Assembly (NCBI RefSeq): GCF_037102585.1 | Contig: NW_027043820.1 | Coordinates: forward strand, 840,501-904,500 | Source of the DNA: Saccharomycopsis crataegensis | Lineage: Eukaryota; Ascomycota; Saccharomycetes; Ascoideales; Saccharomycopsidaceae | Length of the DNA stretch: 64,000 nt | Direction: 5' to 3' | Shown: piece after piece, positions 1-9,140 of the stretch | Layout of the letters: every line of letters starts with the position of its first letter | Position numbering within the stretch: the first letter of the stretch is position 1 | Notes under the pieces: generated by a model | Databases searched by the model: none | Told to the model about the DNA's origin: nothing | Seen by the model: the letters and a program-made list of their open reading frames with translations, nothing else | Translations under genes and position numbers: made by a program

Positions 1-1013
1 TTATCAAGGGGATGGTCTTCCCAAGAGAGCCAGAAGGACAGATTAAGAACATCACCCAAAAATCCAAGGTGGCGGTGTTTACATGTCCTATTGATATTTC
101 CACCACTGAAACTAAGGGTACCGTGTTATTACATAATGCCAAAGAAATGTTAGATTTTAGTAAAGGTGAAGAGGAGCAATTGGAACAAATTGTTAAGGAA
201 ATCTACGAAGCTGGCATCAAGGTGGTTATCGCTGGCTCTAGTGTCGGTGATCTCGTTTTGCATTACATGAACAGATACGGTATACTATTATTGAAGGTTC
301 CATCCAAGTTTGATTTAAGAAGAGTTTGTCGTGTTTGTGGTGCTACTCCATTGCCAAGATTGGGTGCTCCATTACCAGAAGAAGCTGGGGTTATTGATCT
401 TGTGGAAACCAAGGAAATTGGTGGCGACAGAGTCACCGTCTTCACTCAAGACAGTGAGGCTACTAGAACCTCTACCATTGTGTTGAGAGGCGCAACTCAA
501 AATTCTTTGGATGATATCGAAAGAGCTATTGATGATGCTGTTAGTTCCATCAAGGGTTTGACCAAAGATACCAGATTAGTTCCAGGTGCCGGTTCTTCTG
601 AAGCTGAGTTAGTGGATGCCGTTACCAAATATGGTGAAAAGACTCCAGGTTTATTGCAATTGGCCATCAAGAATTTTGCGGAAGCCTTCGAAGTTGTTCC
701 AAGAACTTTAGCCGATACTGCTGGTTTGAACTCTACAGAAATCATCCCAAGATTGTATGCTGCTCATACCAACAATAGCAAAGAAGGTATTTTCCAAGGG
801 ATCGATGTCGATAATGAAAATGGAACAGGTCTTGTGGACGTGAGAGAAAGACAAATCTATGATCTTTTTGTAAGTAAGAAGTCTGCCATCAACTTGGCAA
901 CTGAGGCTGCTTGTACCATTTTATCTGTTGATCAAATTATCATGGCTAAGAGAGCCGGTGGTCCAGTTATGCCTAACCAACCAAGACCAGGTAACTGGGA
1001 TCAAGCTGACTAA
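1..1013 (+). CDS. CCT8: CCT8, theta subunit of the TRiC/CCT chaperonin (5' end missing)
   Basis: This is the 3' part of the gene for the theta subunit of the cytosolic group II chaperonin TRiC/CCT, which folds actin, tubulin and WD-repeat proteins with ATP. The frame is already open at base 3 (Ile-Lys-Gly-Met-Val-Phe, then REPEG), matching the RGMVF-REPEG stretch of Cct8, so the first visible ATG at base 12 is internal and the true start lies left of the window. The visible part covers the apical domain, with the cysteine-containing RRVCRVCGATPLPR segment and the KEIGGDRVTVF strand. The lower intermediate and equatorial domains follow, including VPGAGSSEAEL and the terminal equatorial helix. 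The stop is TAA at 1011-1013. Assignment to CCT8 rather than another CCT subunit rests on these segments. Confidence 0.95.
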   Translation, partial: IKGMVFPREPEGQIKNITQKSKVAVFTCPIDISTTETKGTVLLHNAKEMLDFSKGEEEQLEQIVKEIYEAGIKVVIAGSSVGDLVLHYMNRYGILLLKVPSKFDLRRVCRVCGATPLPRLGAPLPEEAGVIDLVETKEIGGDRVTVFTQDSEATRTSTIVLRGATQNSLDDIERAIDDAVSSIKGLTKDTRLVPGAGSSEAELVDAVTKYGEKTPGLLQLAIKNFAEAFEVVPRTLADTAGLNSTEIIPRLYAAHTNNSKEGIFQGIDVDNENGTGLVDVRERQIYDLFVSKKSAINLATEAACTILSVDQIIMAKRAGGPVMPNQPRPGNWDQAD

Positions 1014-1077
1014 TTATTTTAATGTGTGTGGTGCAATATAATAAATATCCCGTTTCTATGTTTGTTGTTTTTGTAGG

Positions 1078-1113
1078 TGTGTTGCATGATCAGTTGTGTG
1101 TTGCATGATCAGT
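1078..1113. repeat. 17-base direct repeat, two copies
   Basis: TGTGTTGCATGATCAGT occurs twice, at 1078-1094 and 1097-1113, a period of 19. Each copy contains the palindrome TGATCA. It lies 65 bases after the CCT8 stop and about 200 bases before the next gene, so it could be a 3' UTR element or a paired binding site. The function is unknown. Confidence 0.6.
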
Positions 1114-1312
1114 TTTTCCGCTTATAAATTTCGGTACTTAATATTTTTACTAAGTATTAGCTAATGCATAATTGATGACATTTTTTTTTTTTTTTTGATT
1201 TATTTCGAGACATTGCATTACTGTGTAGGATATCCTATAAGTTGCCTGTTTTTCTTTATTTTTATTTTTTCTCTTTGAATTATTACTTTCTAAACAATTG
1301 CTCTGCTGTGTT

Positions 1313-2452
1313 ATGTTTGGAAGTCTGTCTCTTAAGTCCTTGCTTATTATCTCCGGAGTTGTATTGACACTTTCTTATCTTTTCAACACGAATTTTTTTA
1401 CTAAGTTCACCAAAACTGCATACCCCTTGGCGCACAATAGCTCTTTTATTGATCAATCTTCTTCAACCGTATCCTCTATTGTTAATTCTACAATGACTTC
1501 TGTTCCTCCAGTATACTTTATCTCCCACGGGGGTCCGACCTTCATGTTCAATGACGACTTTGGTGGGAACACTGGCTGTTTCCAAGCCATTAAACGCATT
1601 GGGAAAGACATTAAAAATAAAATCAAGCCAAAGTATATAATTATCATCACTGGCCATTGGGAATCAAGATCATCCGATCTCTTTGAGGTTGGTGTACCAG
1701 ACCTTTTAACTTCATCATCGGTCGATGAAAAAGGTGGAGAAAGCTCAATGGGCAGAAGGATCGCGAGAAATAATGCCCATTATCAGAAAATTGATCCAAA
1801 CGAACATAGTTTAGTCTACGATTTCTTTGGTTTCCCAGAAAAAATGTATGAACAAAGGTTCCACGTGAAAGGCTCTAGTGAAATTGCTAATAAGATACAA
1901 AAACAACTTACAAAAGATGGCTTGAATGCTAAGACTACTTCCAGAGGTATCGATCACGGTGTTTGGGTTCCATTGAAGGCTGGTTTGAGTGATGGGAATA
2001 TTATCACCGACAGTGGGGAGTGGGACATAGACTGTCCATTGATCCAGGTGTCGTTGGCAAAATCTGAAGATTTTGACGTCCATTACAAATTAGGACAATC
2101 CTTAGCCAAATTCCGTGATGAAGGTGCCTTGATCATCACTTCAGGTTCATCTGTCCACAATTTGAGGGATATTGGCTACGCCATGAGTTCTGGTAAAAAG
2201 GCTCTACCATATGTGACAGAATTTAACTCCAAATTATCAGAAATTGTGACCAAAAAGAGTGGTGTTGCTGCTTTAGAAGCCTTCAACCTTTTGAAGAAGC
2301 AAGACAGAGCCTTGTTGTATAAGGCACATCCTACTTTGGACCACATCATGCCAATTGTTGTTGGTGTTGGGGCATCCAATGCTGCTTTGGCTGAAGAATT
2401 ATATACTGATGCATCGTTGTCCTTGGGTTGGAACCTCTATCAATGGAACTAA
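1313..2452 (+). CDS. DODA-type (LigB superfamily) extradiol aromatic-ring dioxygenase
   Basis: The 379-residue protein has the signature of the 4,5-DOPA dioxygenase extradiol-like family, zinc- or iron-dependent enzymes of the LigB fold. The expected metal and catalytic histidines are visible: His72 in SHGGP, His115 in ITGHWES, His215 in GIDHGVW and His282 in SSVHN. The family motif YDFFGFP is at about 170. The physiological substrate in yeast is not known. The first ATG is at 1313. Residues 1-60 are an extension with one hydrophobic segment (about 9-24) and a Ser/Thr-rich linker. The ordinary family start would be Met61 at 1493 (MTSVPPVYFISHGG). The extension may be a membrane anchor or organelle targeting sequence, and the second ATG could give a cytosolic form. 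Family assignment is firm; location is inferred. Confidence 0.88.
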   Translation: MFGSLSLKSLLIISGVVLTLSYLFNTNFFTKFTKTAYPLAHNSSFIDQSSSTVSSIVNSTMTSVPPVYFISHGGPTFMFNDDFGGNTGCFQAIKRIGKDIKNKIKPKYIIIITGHWESRSSDLFEVGVPDLLTSSSVDEKGGESSMGRRIARNNAHYQKIDPNEHSLVYDFFGFPEKMYEQRFHVKGSSEIANKIQKQLTKDGLNAKTTSRGIDHGVWVPLKAGLSDGNIITDSGEWDIDCPLIQVSLAKSEDFDVHYKLGQSLAKFRDEGALIITSGSSVHNLRDIGYAMSSGKKALPYVTEFNSKLSEIVTKKSGVAALEAFNLLKKQDRALLYKAHPTLDHIMPIVVGVGASNAALAEELYTDASLSLGWNLYQWN

Positions 2453-2599
2453 GATGACGGCTAATCATGTAGCATTTGACATATTTGTGCTACTTCTTTT
2501 TATATACCTTATATACACATATATGTATTGCGATTCATCACTAATAAAACTACCTTTGATTGCTTATATTTCTTACCTTATGTAAACCAAAGGCATGTT

Positions 2600-2790
2600 T
2601 ATACTACAATGAATGTAGGGCTGCAAAAGGGCTGCAATATTGATGTTGACGACAGTAGTGAGTTGGGTTTGCGTATCAAGTATATTAGGGCTATGTAGGA
2701 GATATGTTATTTCCTTGGTTTTTAAGGCGTGACCTTTCCTAGGGCTTCTTGTGACATGATAATAGCATTTTTGTTCATGGTCACATGCAC
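2600..2790 (+). promoter_or_regulatory. RPL32 promoter with Tbf1-type and Cbf1-type sites
   Basis: TAGGGCT occurs three times upstream of RPL32: GTAGGGCT 2615-2622, TTAGGGCT 2685-2692 and CTAGGGCT 2739-2746. The last is followed by GTGACATG (2751-2758). GTCACATG at 2780-2787 fits the Cbf1 consensus RTCACRTG. In Candida albicans Tbf1 and Cbf1 act at ribosomal-protein promoters (established). Their use here is inferred from the sites and from the similar RPS19 promoter in this window. The region also holds the 3' flank of the dioxygenase gene. Confidence 0.6.
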
Positions 2791-2947
2791 GCTTCGACAT
2801 AGTGAGCAGCCTCTTTGGTTAAGTGCCCGTGACTATCGAGCATCCAGAGGGTTTGTAGTGGGAGCTGAAAATTAGTAGAAAATTTTTTTAAAATTCAATA
2901 GTAAGTCAATAGAGAAGATTTAAAGGTATAACAAATCAACAGTAAAG

Positions 2948-3529
2948 GTATGTCTAATTGAGAAAGGATTGATATACTGAATACAAAGAACAAACTGAAG
3001 TGTCACTGAAATGAAAGAAATTGGGAATATTTTATCGAGAATTATTATTACAAATTAAGTCTAAGGAATGAGTAAGGTGAACTTTATGAGATTGATTCAT
3101 TGTGAAATAAGATAATTAAGTACATTGATAACAAAAAAATGATACTGAGGTCCAGTACATATCCCAAATCAAGTCAGTCCGTTTATTGGTTTATTATCAA
3201 GTGTCAATCAAGGATTTGTAAAAGTATTGAAATGAGTGAAATTTATCAAGAAACATGAATTATTATCAGAGCGATTTGTTTGTGGGATGGTCTTTGAAAT
3301 ACAACACATCATCTTTTCAATTTTATGAGAGTGGTCAAATAGCAAAGTTTCCATCATTTTCCAACCTATATCAGCAACACAAATCAAACAAATGTAAAAT
3401 GGGTATTTCAAATCATCAATCAATCATTTCCACGATACTACTTGATACCTTCATTGCTTGTTCTATTGTTTTTTCGGTATTAAGAATTATTATCAATTGC
3501 TTTGAAATCAAATACTAACATAGTTTCAG
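2948..3529 (+). other. 5' UTR intron of RPL32 (582 bases)
   Basis: The donor is GTATGT at 2948-2953, the branch point is a perfect TACTAAC at 3513-3519, and the acceptor is TTTCAG at 3524-3529. The acceptor is directly followed by the RPL32 ATG at 3530. The inferred first exon just upstream contains no ATG, so the intron lies wholly in the 5' UTR. I looked for C/D or H/ACA snoRNA boxes inside and saw none convincing. Open frames within the intron, such as one from 3255, start without support and are taken as chance. Confidence 0.85.
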
Positions 3530-3925
3530 ATGGCTGCCTCATTACCACACCCAAAGATTGTCAAGAAGCACACCAAGAAGTTCAAGCGTCATCACTCTGA
3601 CAGATACCACAGAGTCGCTGAAAACTGGAGAAAACAAAAGGGTATCGACTCTGTTGTCAGAAGAAGATTCAGAGGTAACATTGCTGAACCAACCATCGGT
3701 TATGGTTCCAACAAGAAGACCAGAGGTATGGCTCCATCTGGCCACAAGACTTTCTTGGTCAAGAACGTTACTGACTTAGACTTGTTGTTGTTGCACACCA
3801 AATCTTACGCTGCTGAAATTGCCCACAATGTCTCCTCCAAGAACAGAGTTGGTATCTTGTCTAAGGCCAAGGCTTTGGGTATCAAGGTCACCAACCCAAA
3901 GGGTCGTCTTGCTTTGGTTGCTTAA
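3530..3925 (+). CDS. RPL32: Ribosomal protein eL32 (RPL32), large subunit
   Basis: The 131-residue protein is a near-identical match to yeast eL32 from start to end: [18 protein letters not shown], then [36 protein letters not shown] and the final [10 protein letters not shown]. It is a component of the 60S subunit near the peptide exit region. The coding exon is uninterrupted and starts immediately after the 3' splice site of a long 5' UTR intron. Upstream Tbf1-like and Cbf1-like sites support co-regulation with other ribosomal-protein genes. Codon use is strongly biased (AAG, GGT, GTC, TTG), as expected for high expression. Confidence 0.98.
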   Translation: MAASLPHPKIVKKHTKKFKRHHSDRYHRVAENWRKQKGIDSVVRRRFRGNIAEPTIGYGSNKKTRGMAPSGHKTFLVKNVTDLDLLLLHTKSYAAEIAHNVSSKNRVGILSKAKALGIKVTNPKGRLALVA

Positions 3926-4366
3926 ATGTATTAAGTTATAATGTTTTTTCCCGAATTATAATTTTAATGTATAAATAATCTTACACATTTCTAAAACGTT
4001 CCCTGTAATTTTCATTTTTTCTATGAGTTTTTTTTGTGTGATTACTCTTGAAACGGAGGTGAGATGCCTTAGATACTAATGTTTTCTGGCCATTCTACTT
4101 GAAAGACCATTAAGTTTGGTAAATGTTCGACATGTAATTTGAACAATAAGTGGTTTTTACATGAATGTAATTGGGGTCGATTTTATATATATATATATAT
4201 ATAGTGAAATGAATTTATTAATCTATAATGAAATTAAGCTTTAAAATACAGCAGAAAAAAAATATGACAATAACGAAATGAACAGCGTTAAATGGTCTGT
4301 TAAGGTTTTAATCGACCTAGTAGTGTAGCATCTATTATGCAAAAGATTATTAAAATATTCAAGCAT
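3926..4366. other. Convergent intergenic region with a TA dinucleotide tract
   Basis: This is the shared 3' flank of RPL32 (+) and CAX4 (-). A (TA)n tract of about 20 bases lies at 4184-4203. Nothing else was recognised. Confidence 0.6.
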
Positions 4367-5074
4367 CTAATTTAATTTCTTTGAGGTTTGTATCACACCA
4401 GGACGGGCCTTTTTCTTTCTTTCAAGGTATAATTGGTACTCCTCTTCGTAGCTCATGGCACAGTAGTAAGAATCCTTAATATACCAACACTTGACAAACC
4501 ACAAGTTTAACCCCCATTCAATCAACCCGATGTCTCTAACAAAAGAAACTACAATGAAATAAGCGGCACCAATAACACTGCCAACCAATACACCAATCAC
4601 TACTTGGTCAACTTCATGGTACAACAAATACACTCTGGAGAAAGCGGTGAGGCAACAAGCAGAGTACAATAAGATTCCGCAAAAAAGTCTACCCCGCAAG
4701 GTCTTGAGGTTTGTATTCTGCAATAACAATCTCAAAAACACATATGTTGCAAAGTACCCCATGAATTGCGAATGAGCAGATGGCATCCCATAGTCATTTT
4801 GTAGTTCTGGGAATTCGGTATATTGATATAAACTCAAAGGCCGCGGCAGTTTGACCAATCTCTTCACCACGTAGTTGATAACATTGTTACATACCTGGCC
4901 AAAGGCTAAAAATACCGGCTCTAACTCTCTTGAGGTGATGAACCAAGTAAAATAAAAGATGAGAACCCCGATTGGTAAAAGTGAAAAAATCACACAGACA
5001 AGAGAGAGTGGGTCCGATGGGTCATAGAGAATGTATGTCTCATCAAAAGGAACTATATGATGGGTGTCTAACAT
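4367..5074 (-). CDS. CAX4: Dolichyldiphosphatase (CAX4/CWH8)
   Basis: This 235-residue ER membrane enzyme of the PAP2 phosphatase superfamily hydrolyses dolichyl pyrophosphate on the lumenal side, recycling dolichol for N-glycosylation. The three PAP2 signature blocks are present in order: KRLVKLPRP (71-79), PSAHSQ (98-103, catalytic His) and SRVYLLYHEVDQV (146-158, with the nucleophilic His). About four hydrophobic helices surround them. The opening residues LVPFDETYILYDPSDPLSL resemble Cax4. The start is ATG at 5074. A one-codon longer frame begins with GTG and was not used. It is convergent with RPL32, and its upstream neighbour is CET1 on the same strand. Confidence 0.93.
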   Translation of the reverse strand: MLDTHHIVPFDETYILYDPSDPLSLVCVIFSLLPIGVLIFYFTWFITSRELEPVFLAFGQVCNNVINYVVKRLVKLPRPLSLYQYTEFPELQNDYGMPSAHSQFMGYFATYVFLRLLLQNTNLKTLRGRLFCGILLYSACCLTAFSRVYLLYHEVDQVVIGVLVGSVIGAAYFIVVSFVRDIGLIEWGLNLWFVKCWYIKDSYYCAMSYEEEYQLYLERKKKARPGVIQTSKKLN

Positions 5075-5328
5075 CACTCTTTAACTTCTCTGCTACTGAT
5101 GATCCTCTTGAAGTGGTATTTAGTTGTGTCTAGAGGCGTTGGTTATCTTTTGTTGCATTTTGAAAAGTCCCTACTGTTTCAAAAAAAAAAAAAAATCAAC
5201 AGGGATATACCATACATGCGGAAAGATGACATACATCAAAAGTCTCAAGAAAACTACACCTTGCGGTCTTTATTAATATTACTAGTGATACAGAATTTTT
5301 ATACATTATATCGTGCTTAGTCCTCTAC

Positions 5329-7095
5329 CTACTTACTCACTGCCCGGTTCAAGATTCGGCAATTATCTAATAGCACTTTAATCGTGTCTTCATATGTCTG
5401 GTTATCAGGGGTATGGAGCAAATTATGAAAGGTTTCTAGCAACCATTCAGTTTCTAATTCGACCTCCACTTCGTGATTCTGTTCTGGTTTGTTGTCTGCC
5501 ACATTATGGAAGGTATATGTTTTAGTTAGATCGATTTTGTTTTTGCAAGCCGATGTAATGTAACTAGTTCTAATTTTTCTCCTCTTCATGTTGGCATCAC
5601 CTTTAGCAATAGATTTTGGAATATCCACAATCGGAACTTCAAGAGACAATGAAATCCGAAAGTCTAAAATGTTTGAAGGGCTGTGAATGAACAAATCCCC
5701 AATTCTTCTTTTCTCAATTTGATCAATGGTACGGTTGGTGTCTTTATCTTGTGAAACACGCAAATCATAAGGTTTATCCCCACGTCTGATTCCATGGTAG
5801 AAATAGTCTACCGTGTCAGACTTCAAGGTTTTAAAAGTCTCGGCATTGTTTTTTGCATTGAGTTTCATTATGAAATCCTCGAGAGTAACAAACATTGAAT
5901 TCTCAAGTCCTGGTCGGAATGCATAATTGATCTGATCTGTAATAATTGTTTCGGTAGACACTGGAATATCGATTCTTGAATCAAGTTCCTTTGACCAAAT
6001 ACGACCAAACTTGATTTCAAGTTCAATATTATGCAAGAGATTCCCTCCATTGGCAGCTTCGCCCACTGTTTGATCTTTGATTTCTTGTAGATGTGAATAG
6101 AGCCATTGGGATACTTTTCTCGTTAAATCCTCATATGGAATCACTTTCGTTATTGAAACATCAAGATTTGGATTATAAGCTGTCCTGCCACGTTCTTCTT
6201 CAACTTTATTATAACCTGAGTTCTGAACACCACTATTTGACCCGCCAAGCTTATTTCTTACCATTGTTGGAATCCAATCTTGCGCCCAAATTGGTGGAAC
6301 TTCATATTTCTTTGGTTTCTCTGGAGTGGTTTTCTCCAATTCATCCAATTGCTTGAGTTCGTGAGAAATGGATTTTCTCTCTGGTGACAGAGATTGTTCG
6401 AAATTAATAGAAGAAGCCAGAGGGCGTGGTGAAGTTTTGACTGTTTGTGAGTTATCAGATAGAAGCGAAGCTATACTGCCAGTTTTTCTAGCGCTGAACG
6501 ACGCGATCGATGGGTTTGAAGAATCATTATTGAGAATGTTTGAGGGCCTCAAAGCTATTGGTGAGGTTAATGAGGTGTTATAGTTTCGCTGAAGTGGAAA
6601 GTTTGGAGAGGAACTTTGTTGATATTGTTGTTGTTGTTGAGCTGTAGCCGCTGGAACCTGAGGCGGAGATACTAGGTGAACCAGCGAAGGTCTTCCAACA
6701 ACAGGAGAATTGTTGACACTAGAACTATTTGAAGTGCTAGAAAATTTCGTAGTGATGCTAGGCGTTTCGTTCCCTTTTATGTCAACGTCATTATCGTTGG
6801 TGAGCGAATTGATGCTTGGTTTTCTAGCTAGTACAGGTTGTTGCGATGGCGAAGAAGCTCTATCTAAAAGCGGCAAGCCTCTGACTTGGGAAAGCGCACC
6901 TGTAGGTTGAATATGTGGGAGAGTGGCATTATTGTCGTCGTTTATCATTGAGTTTATGCTGAACCGCGATGCAGATGAAGTTGACACTGTAGGCTGCTGC
7001 TGTTGTGCTTGTTCTGCCAGGCTGCCATCGTTTGAATGGTTGTTGTTTAGAAGGAAGTTCATCTTCATCAGGGAAGATCCTGTGTCACCGCCCAT
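5329..7095 (-). CDS. CET1: mRNA 5'-triphosphatase, capping enzyme beta subunit (CET1)
   Basis: The 588-residue protein removes the gamma-phosphate of nascent Pol II transcripts, the first step of capping. It belongs to the tunnel-type, metal-dependent Cet1/Ctl1 family. The two glutamate motifs that define the family are visible: ELEIKFGRI at about 357-365 and EVEVELETEW at about 540-549. Between them are RPGLENSMF, DYFYHGIRRGDKPYDLRVS and EKRRIGDLFIHSPSNILDFRISL. The N-terminal half (about 1-290) is low complexity, rich in Ser, Asn and Gln, with repeated short R-x-SIxSL elements such as KPSINSL and TGSIASL. The PPIWAQDWIP peptide just before the catalytic domain matches the Ceg1-binding WAQKW motif of Cet1. 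The length is close to the family norm (549 in S. cerevisiae). Confidence 0.95.
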   Translation of the reverse strand: MGGDTGSSLMKMNFLLNNNHSNDGSLAEQAQQQQPTVSTSSASRFSINSMINDDNNATLPHIQPTGALSQVRGLPLLDRASSPSQQPVLARKPSINSLTNDNDVDIKGNETPSITTKFSSTSNSSSVNNSPVVGRPSLVHLVSPPQVPAATAQQQQQYQQSSSPNFPLQRNYNTSLTSPIALRPSNILNNDSSNPSIASFSARKTGSIASLLSDNSQTVKTSPRPLASSINFEQSLSPERKSISHELKQLDELEKTTPEKPKKYEVPPIWAQDWIPTMVRNKLGGSNSGVQNSGYNKVEEERGRTAYNPNLDVSITKVIPYEDLTRKVSQWLYSHLQEIKDQTVGEAANGGNLLHNIELEIKFGRIWSKELDSRIDIPVSTETIITDQINYAFRPGLENSMFVTLEDFIMKLNAKNNAETFKTLKSDTVDYFYHGIRRGDKPYDLRVSQDKDTNRTIDQIEKRRIGDLFIHSPSNILDFRISLSLEVPIVDIPKSIAKGDANMKRRKIRTSYITSACKNKIDLTKTYTFHNVADNKPEQNHEVEVELETEWLLETFHNLLHTPDNQTYEDTIKVLLDNCRILNRAVSK

Positions 7096-7387
7096 AGTGT
7101 TATCCAGAAATTATCCAATTATTTTCTTGATGGTGAGATATACTATTTACGACTCGTTCTATTTTTGCAGATTGTCCTTCCAAAAATTGTCCAGGAAAAT
7201 AAAAAAGCTTAATGGAGCGCGTGTAGTACTAAAGCACAATAATGGCACCGATAGCACGTTAATTCAACACATAAAGAGAAACCAAGAATAAAAACTGAAT
7301 GTTGTAAATGATATATAAATAGAAAAGAAGAAAGGGGGTTCTATTGAAATGTGGAAAGTTTTTGACGATAAAACTTGATTGGAGCTT

Positions 7388-8338
7388 TTATTTCTGGTCG
7401 GTAATTGTCGACGAAGGAGCAGCATCAGCAATGCTATTCTCGTCTTCTTCCAATTTCAATTTTTTCGATGGTTCAGTTTTTTCTTCACTGATATCTTCCA
7501 ATACATGTTTTTTCGTTGGTGAAGACTGGGTGGAAGGAATTGCATCATCGTGGGGCGGGAGGGCATTGTCAGCAGTAGTTGTAGCGTCTCCTAATTCACT
7601 TGTTTCAGTATTATTGGATGGTTTAGGATCGGTAGGAGTTAGCTTCTTGTCACCAGCATTGGCAGTAGTTGAAGAACAAGAAGCAGCAGCTGTAGCAGCA
7701 GCAGCAGCTGCTGCTTCTTTATCTTTCTTTTCATGGTAAATTTTGAGCTCTCTATTGTAGCGCTGTCTGTCATCCTCGTATAATTTCACATATGGTTTCT
7801 TGTCCTCATCATTCAAATGTTTCCATGCTTCAGTTAGGGCTTTCGACATATCATATAAGTGACCTGGTGGCCCTTCAGAATCTAGCTTTTGTTTAATCTT
7901 GTCCTTTTCCAATTCACAAAAAATCAAGTATGAATTGGTAGGTCTTTTTGGTTGGTTTGGATCTCTTTGTTTCGCTTTAGCCTTACCAGCCCCATTCTTT
8001 CTTCGTCCATTTCCAGTTGCTCCATTTGCCCCAATGTCCAGCAACTTGAGGGCTGGAAGTTCCGGGCTTGGTATTGATGAGTAACTTACGGTTTTAGAAT
8101 CGAACCCTTTGTTCGCCATTTCTTTTGCTGAGGCTGATACGCCAAATGATGAAGGATTTATCTTTTTTTCTAATCTTTCTAGAAGAATAGCAGACTCTAA
8201 CCTCAATCTCTTGATGGCAAGCTTTGTTCTACCAAGGGCAATTGTCATTGCTTCATTGTTCTCATCAATCTCCCCAACCCGTTTCTTCAAGTCCTTGCAT
8301 TTCTGCTGAAACTTCAAATTATCTGATTCTGAATTCAT
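7388..8338 (-). CDS. NHP10: NHP10-like HMG-box subunit of the INO80 complex
   Basis: The 316-residue protein resembles Nhp10, a non-catalytic DNA-binding subunit of the INO80 chromatin remodeller. An N-terminal helical segment (about 25-60) reads EAMTIALGRTKLAIKRLRLE then SAILLERLEKKI, close to the Nhp10 N-terminus. The HMG box spans about 124-206 (RDPNQPKRPTNSYLIF through PYVKLYEDDRQRYNRELKIY). The C-terminal 110 residues are Ala-, Ser- and Thr-rich and acidic, with an alanine tract after the HMG box, and are longer than in S. cerevisiae. The first ATG is at 8338; a longer frame starts at TTG and was rejected. It is tandem with CET1. Confidence 0.85.
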   Translation of the reverse strand: MNSESDNLKFQQKCKDLKKRVGEIDENNEAMTIALGRTKLAIKRLRLESAILLERLEKKINPSSFGVSASAKEMANKGFDSKTVSYSSIPSPELPALKLLDIGANGATGNGRRKNGAGKAKAKQRDPNQPKRPTNSYLIFCELEKDKIKQKLDSEGPPGHLYDMSKALTEAWKHLNDEDKKPYVKLYEDDRQRYNRELKIYHEKKDKEAAAAAAATAAASCSSTTANAGDKKLTPTDPKPSNNTETSELGDATTTADNALPPHDDAIPSTQSSPTKKHVLEDISEEKTEPSKKLKLEEDENSIADAAPSSTITDQK

Positions 8339-9140
8339 GATTTTGGCGTCCGTACGGGAAAAGAAACCAAATAAGATCAAAATTGAAAAGAAAATATAAA
8401 TAACTAGTAAAATGAAAATTCCAAAGGCTTATTTTACCGACTTGAAGTTGTATTATTGCAAAGACACATTAGCAGGCTAGCTTTTGTTTCCCTCATGTTT
8501 TTTTTTTTCTCTGTTTTTTTTGCCAACTACGAAACATGTTTTTTTCCTCTGGCTTCCTTTGTTTATCATTTGCCGACCACATTATCAAAAATAGTCTCGA
8601 GGAATATCAGCATACACCGCCAACATGGTATGGTACGTTTGTAGATCAGAAACAAATCAAGCGTTGCTGAGCTATACAGTAAGTATCTACTAATTGCTAA
8701 GAGTATATTCCTGACTTTTCTTCCGATAGTCTTATAAAGAAGGATTGAAATAGAATCATGCAGTCCCACAGTATCCAATGAAAAAGCCACAACAAATAGA
8801 AATGGCGAATACAATATATCTTGTTGTTTGATTCACCCGAATTATAATTTGTAATGAGTTCTACTATCCTGCTTATTTCTTACTCCAGCACTCCAGGGGC
8901 AAAATACTATTGACTGTTCTCTATCCACTTTTGGAGCCATATATCTAAGCAATATCTTATGGTGACCATAGTGGTATCGATATCATCATACTACTAGCAA
9001 CACACGATTGAGAAAGAGCATTCACGATATTACATGAGAAGTAAACTGAGGAATTTATGGATGAAAGACTATAATATTATAAAAAAACATTAAAAGCAAT
9101 TATTTTATTAAGATATACAAATGATCAATAATTAAATAAT
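8339..9140. other. Intergenic region upstream of NHP10, downstream of RPS19
   Basis: It should hold the NHP10 promoter (near 8340-8600, with T-rich tracts) and the RPS19 3' end (near 9060-9140). A donor-like GTAAGT at about 8679 follows a 22-codon frame, but no workable branch point and acceptor were found. No other gene was recognised. Confidence 0.5.

Noticed and set aside
8085-8110. tRNA B-box-like GGTTCGATTC on the minus strand
   Set aside because: It lies inside NHP10 coding sequence, with no pairing T-stem or A-box upstream.
8615-8785. Possible two-exon micro-gene (MVWYVCRSETNQALLSYT, then GTAAGT)
   Set aside because: The putative intron would be about 51 bases with its branch-like TACTAAT only some 10 bases from the donor; the product would be about 25 residues.
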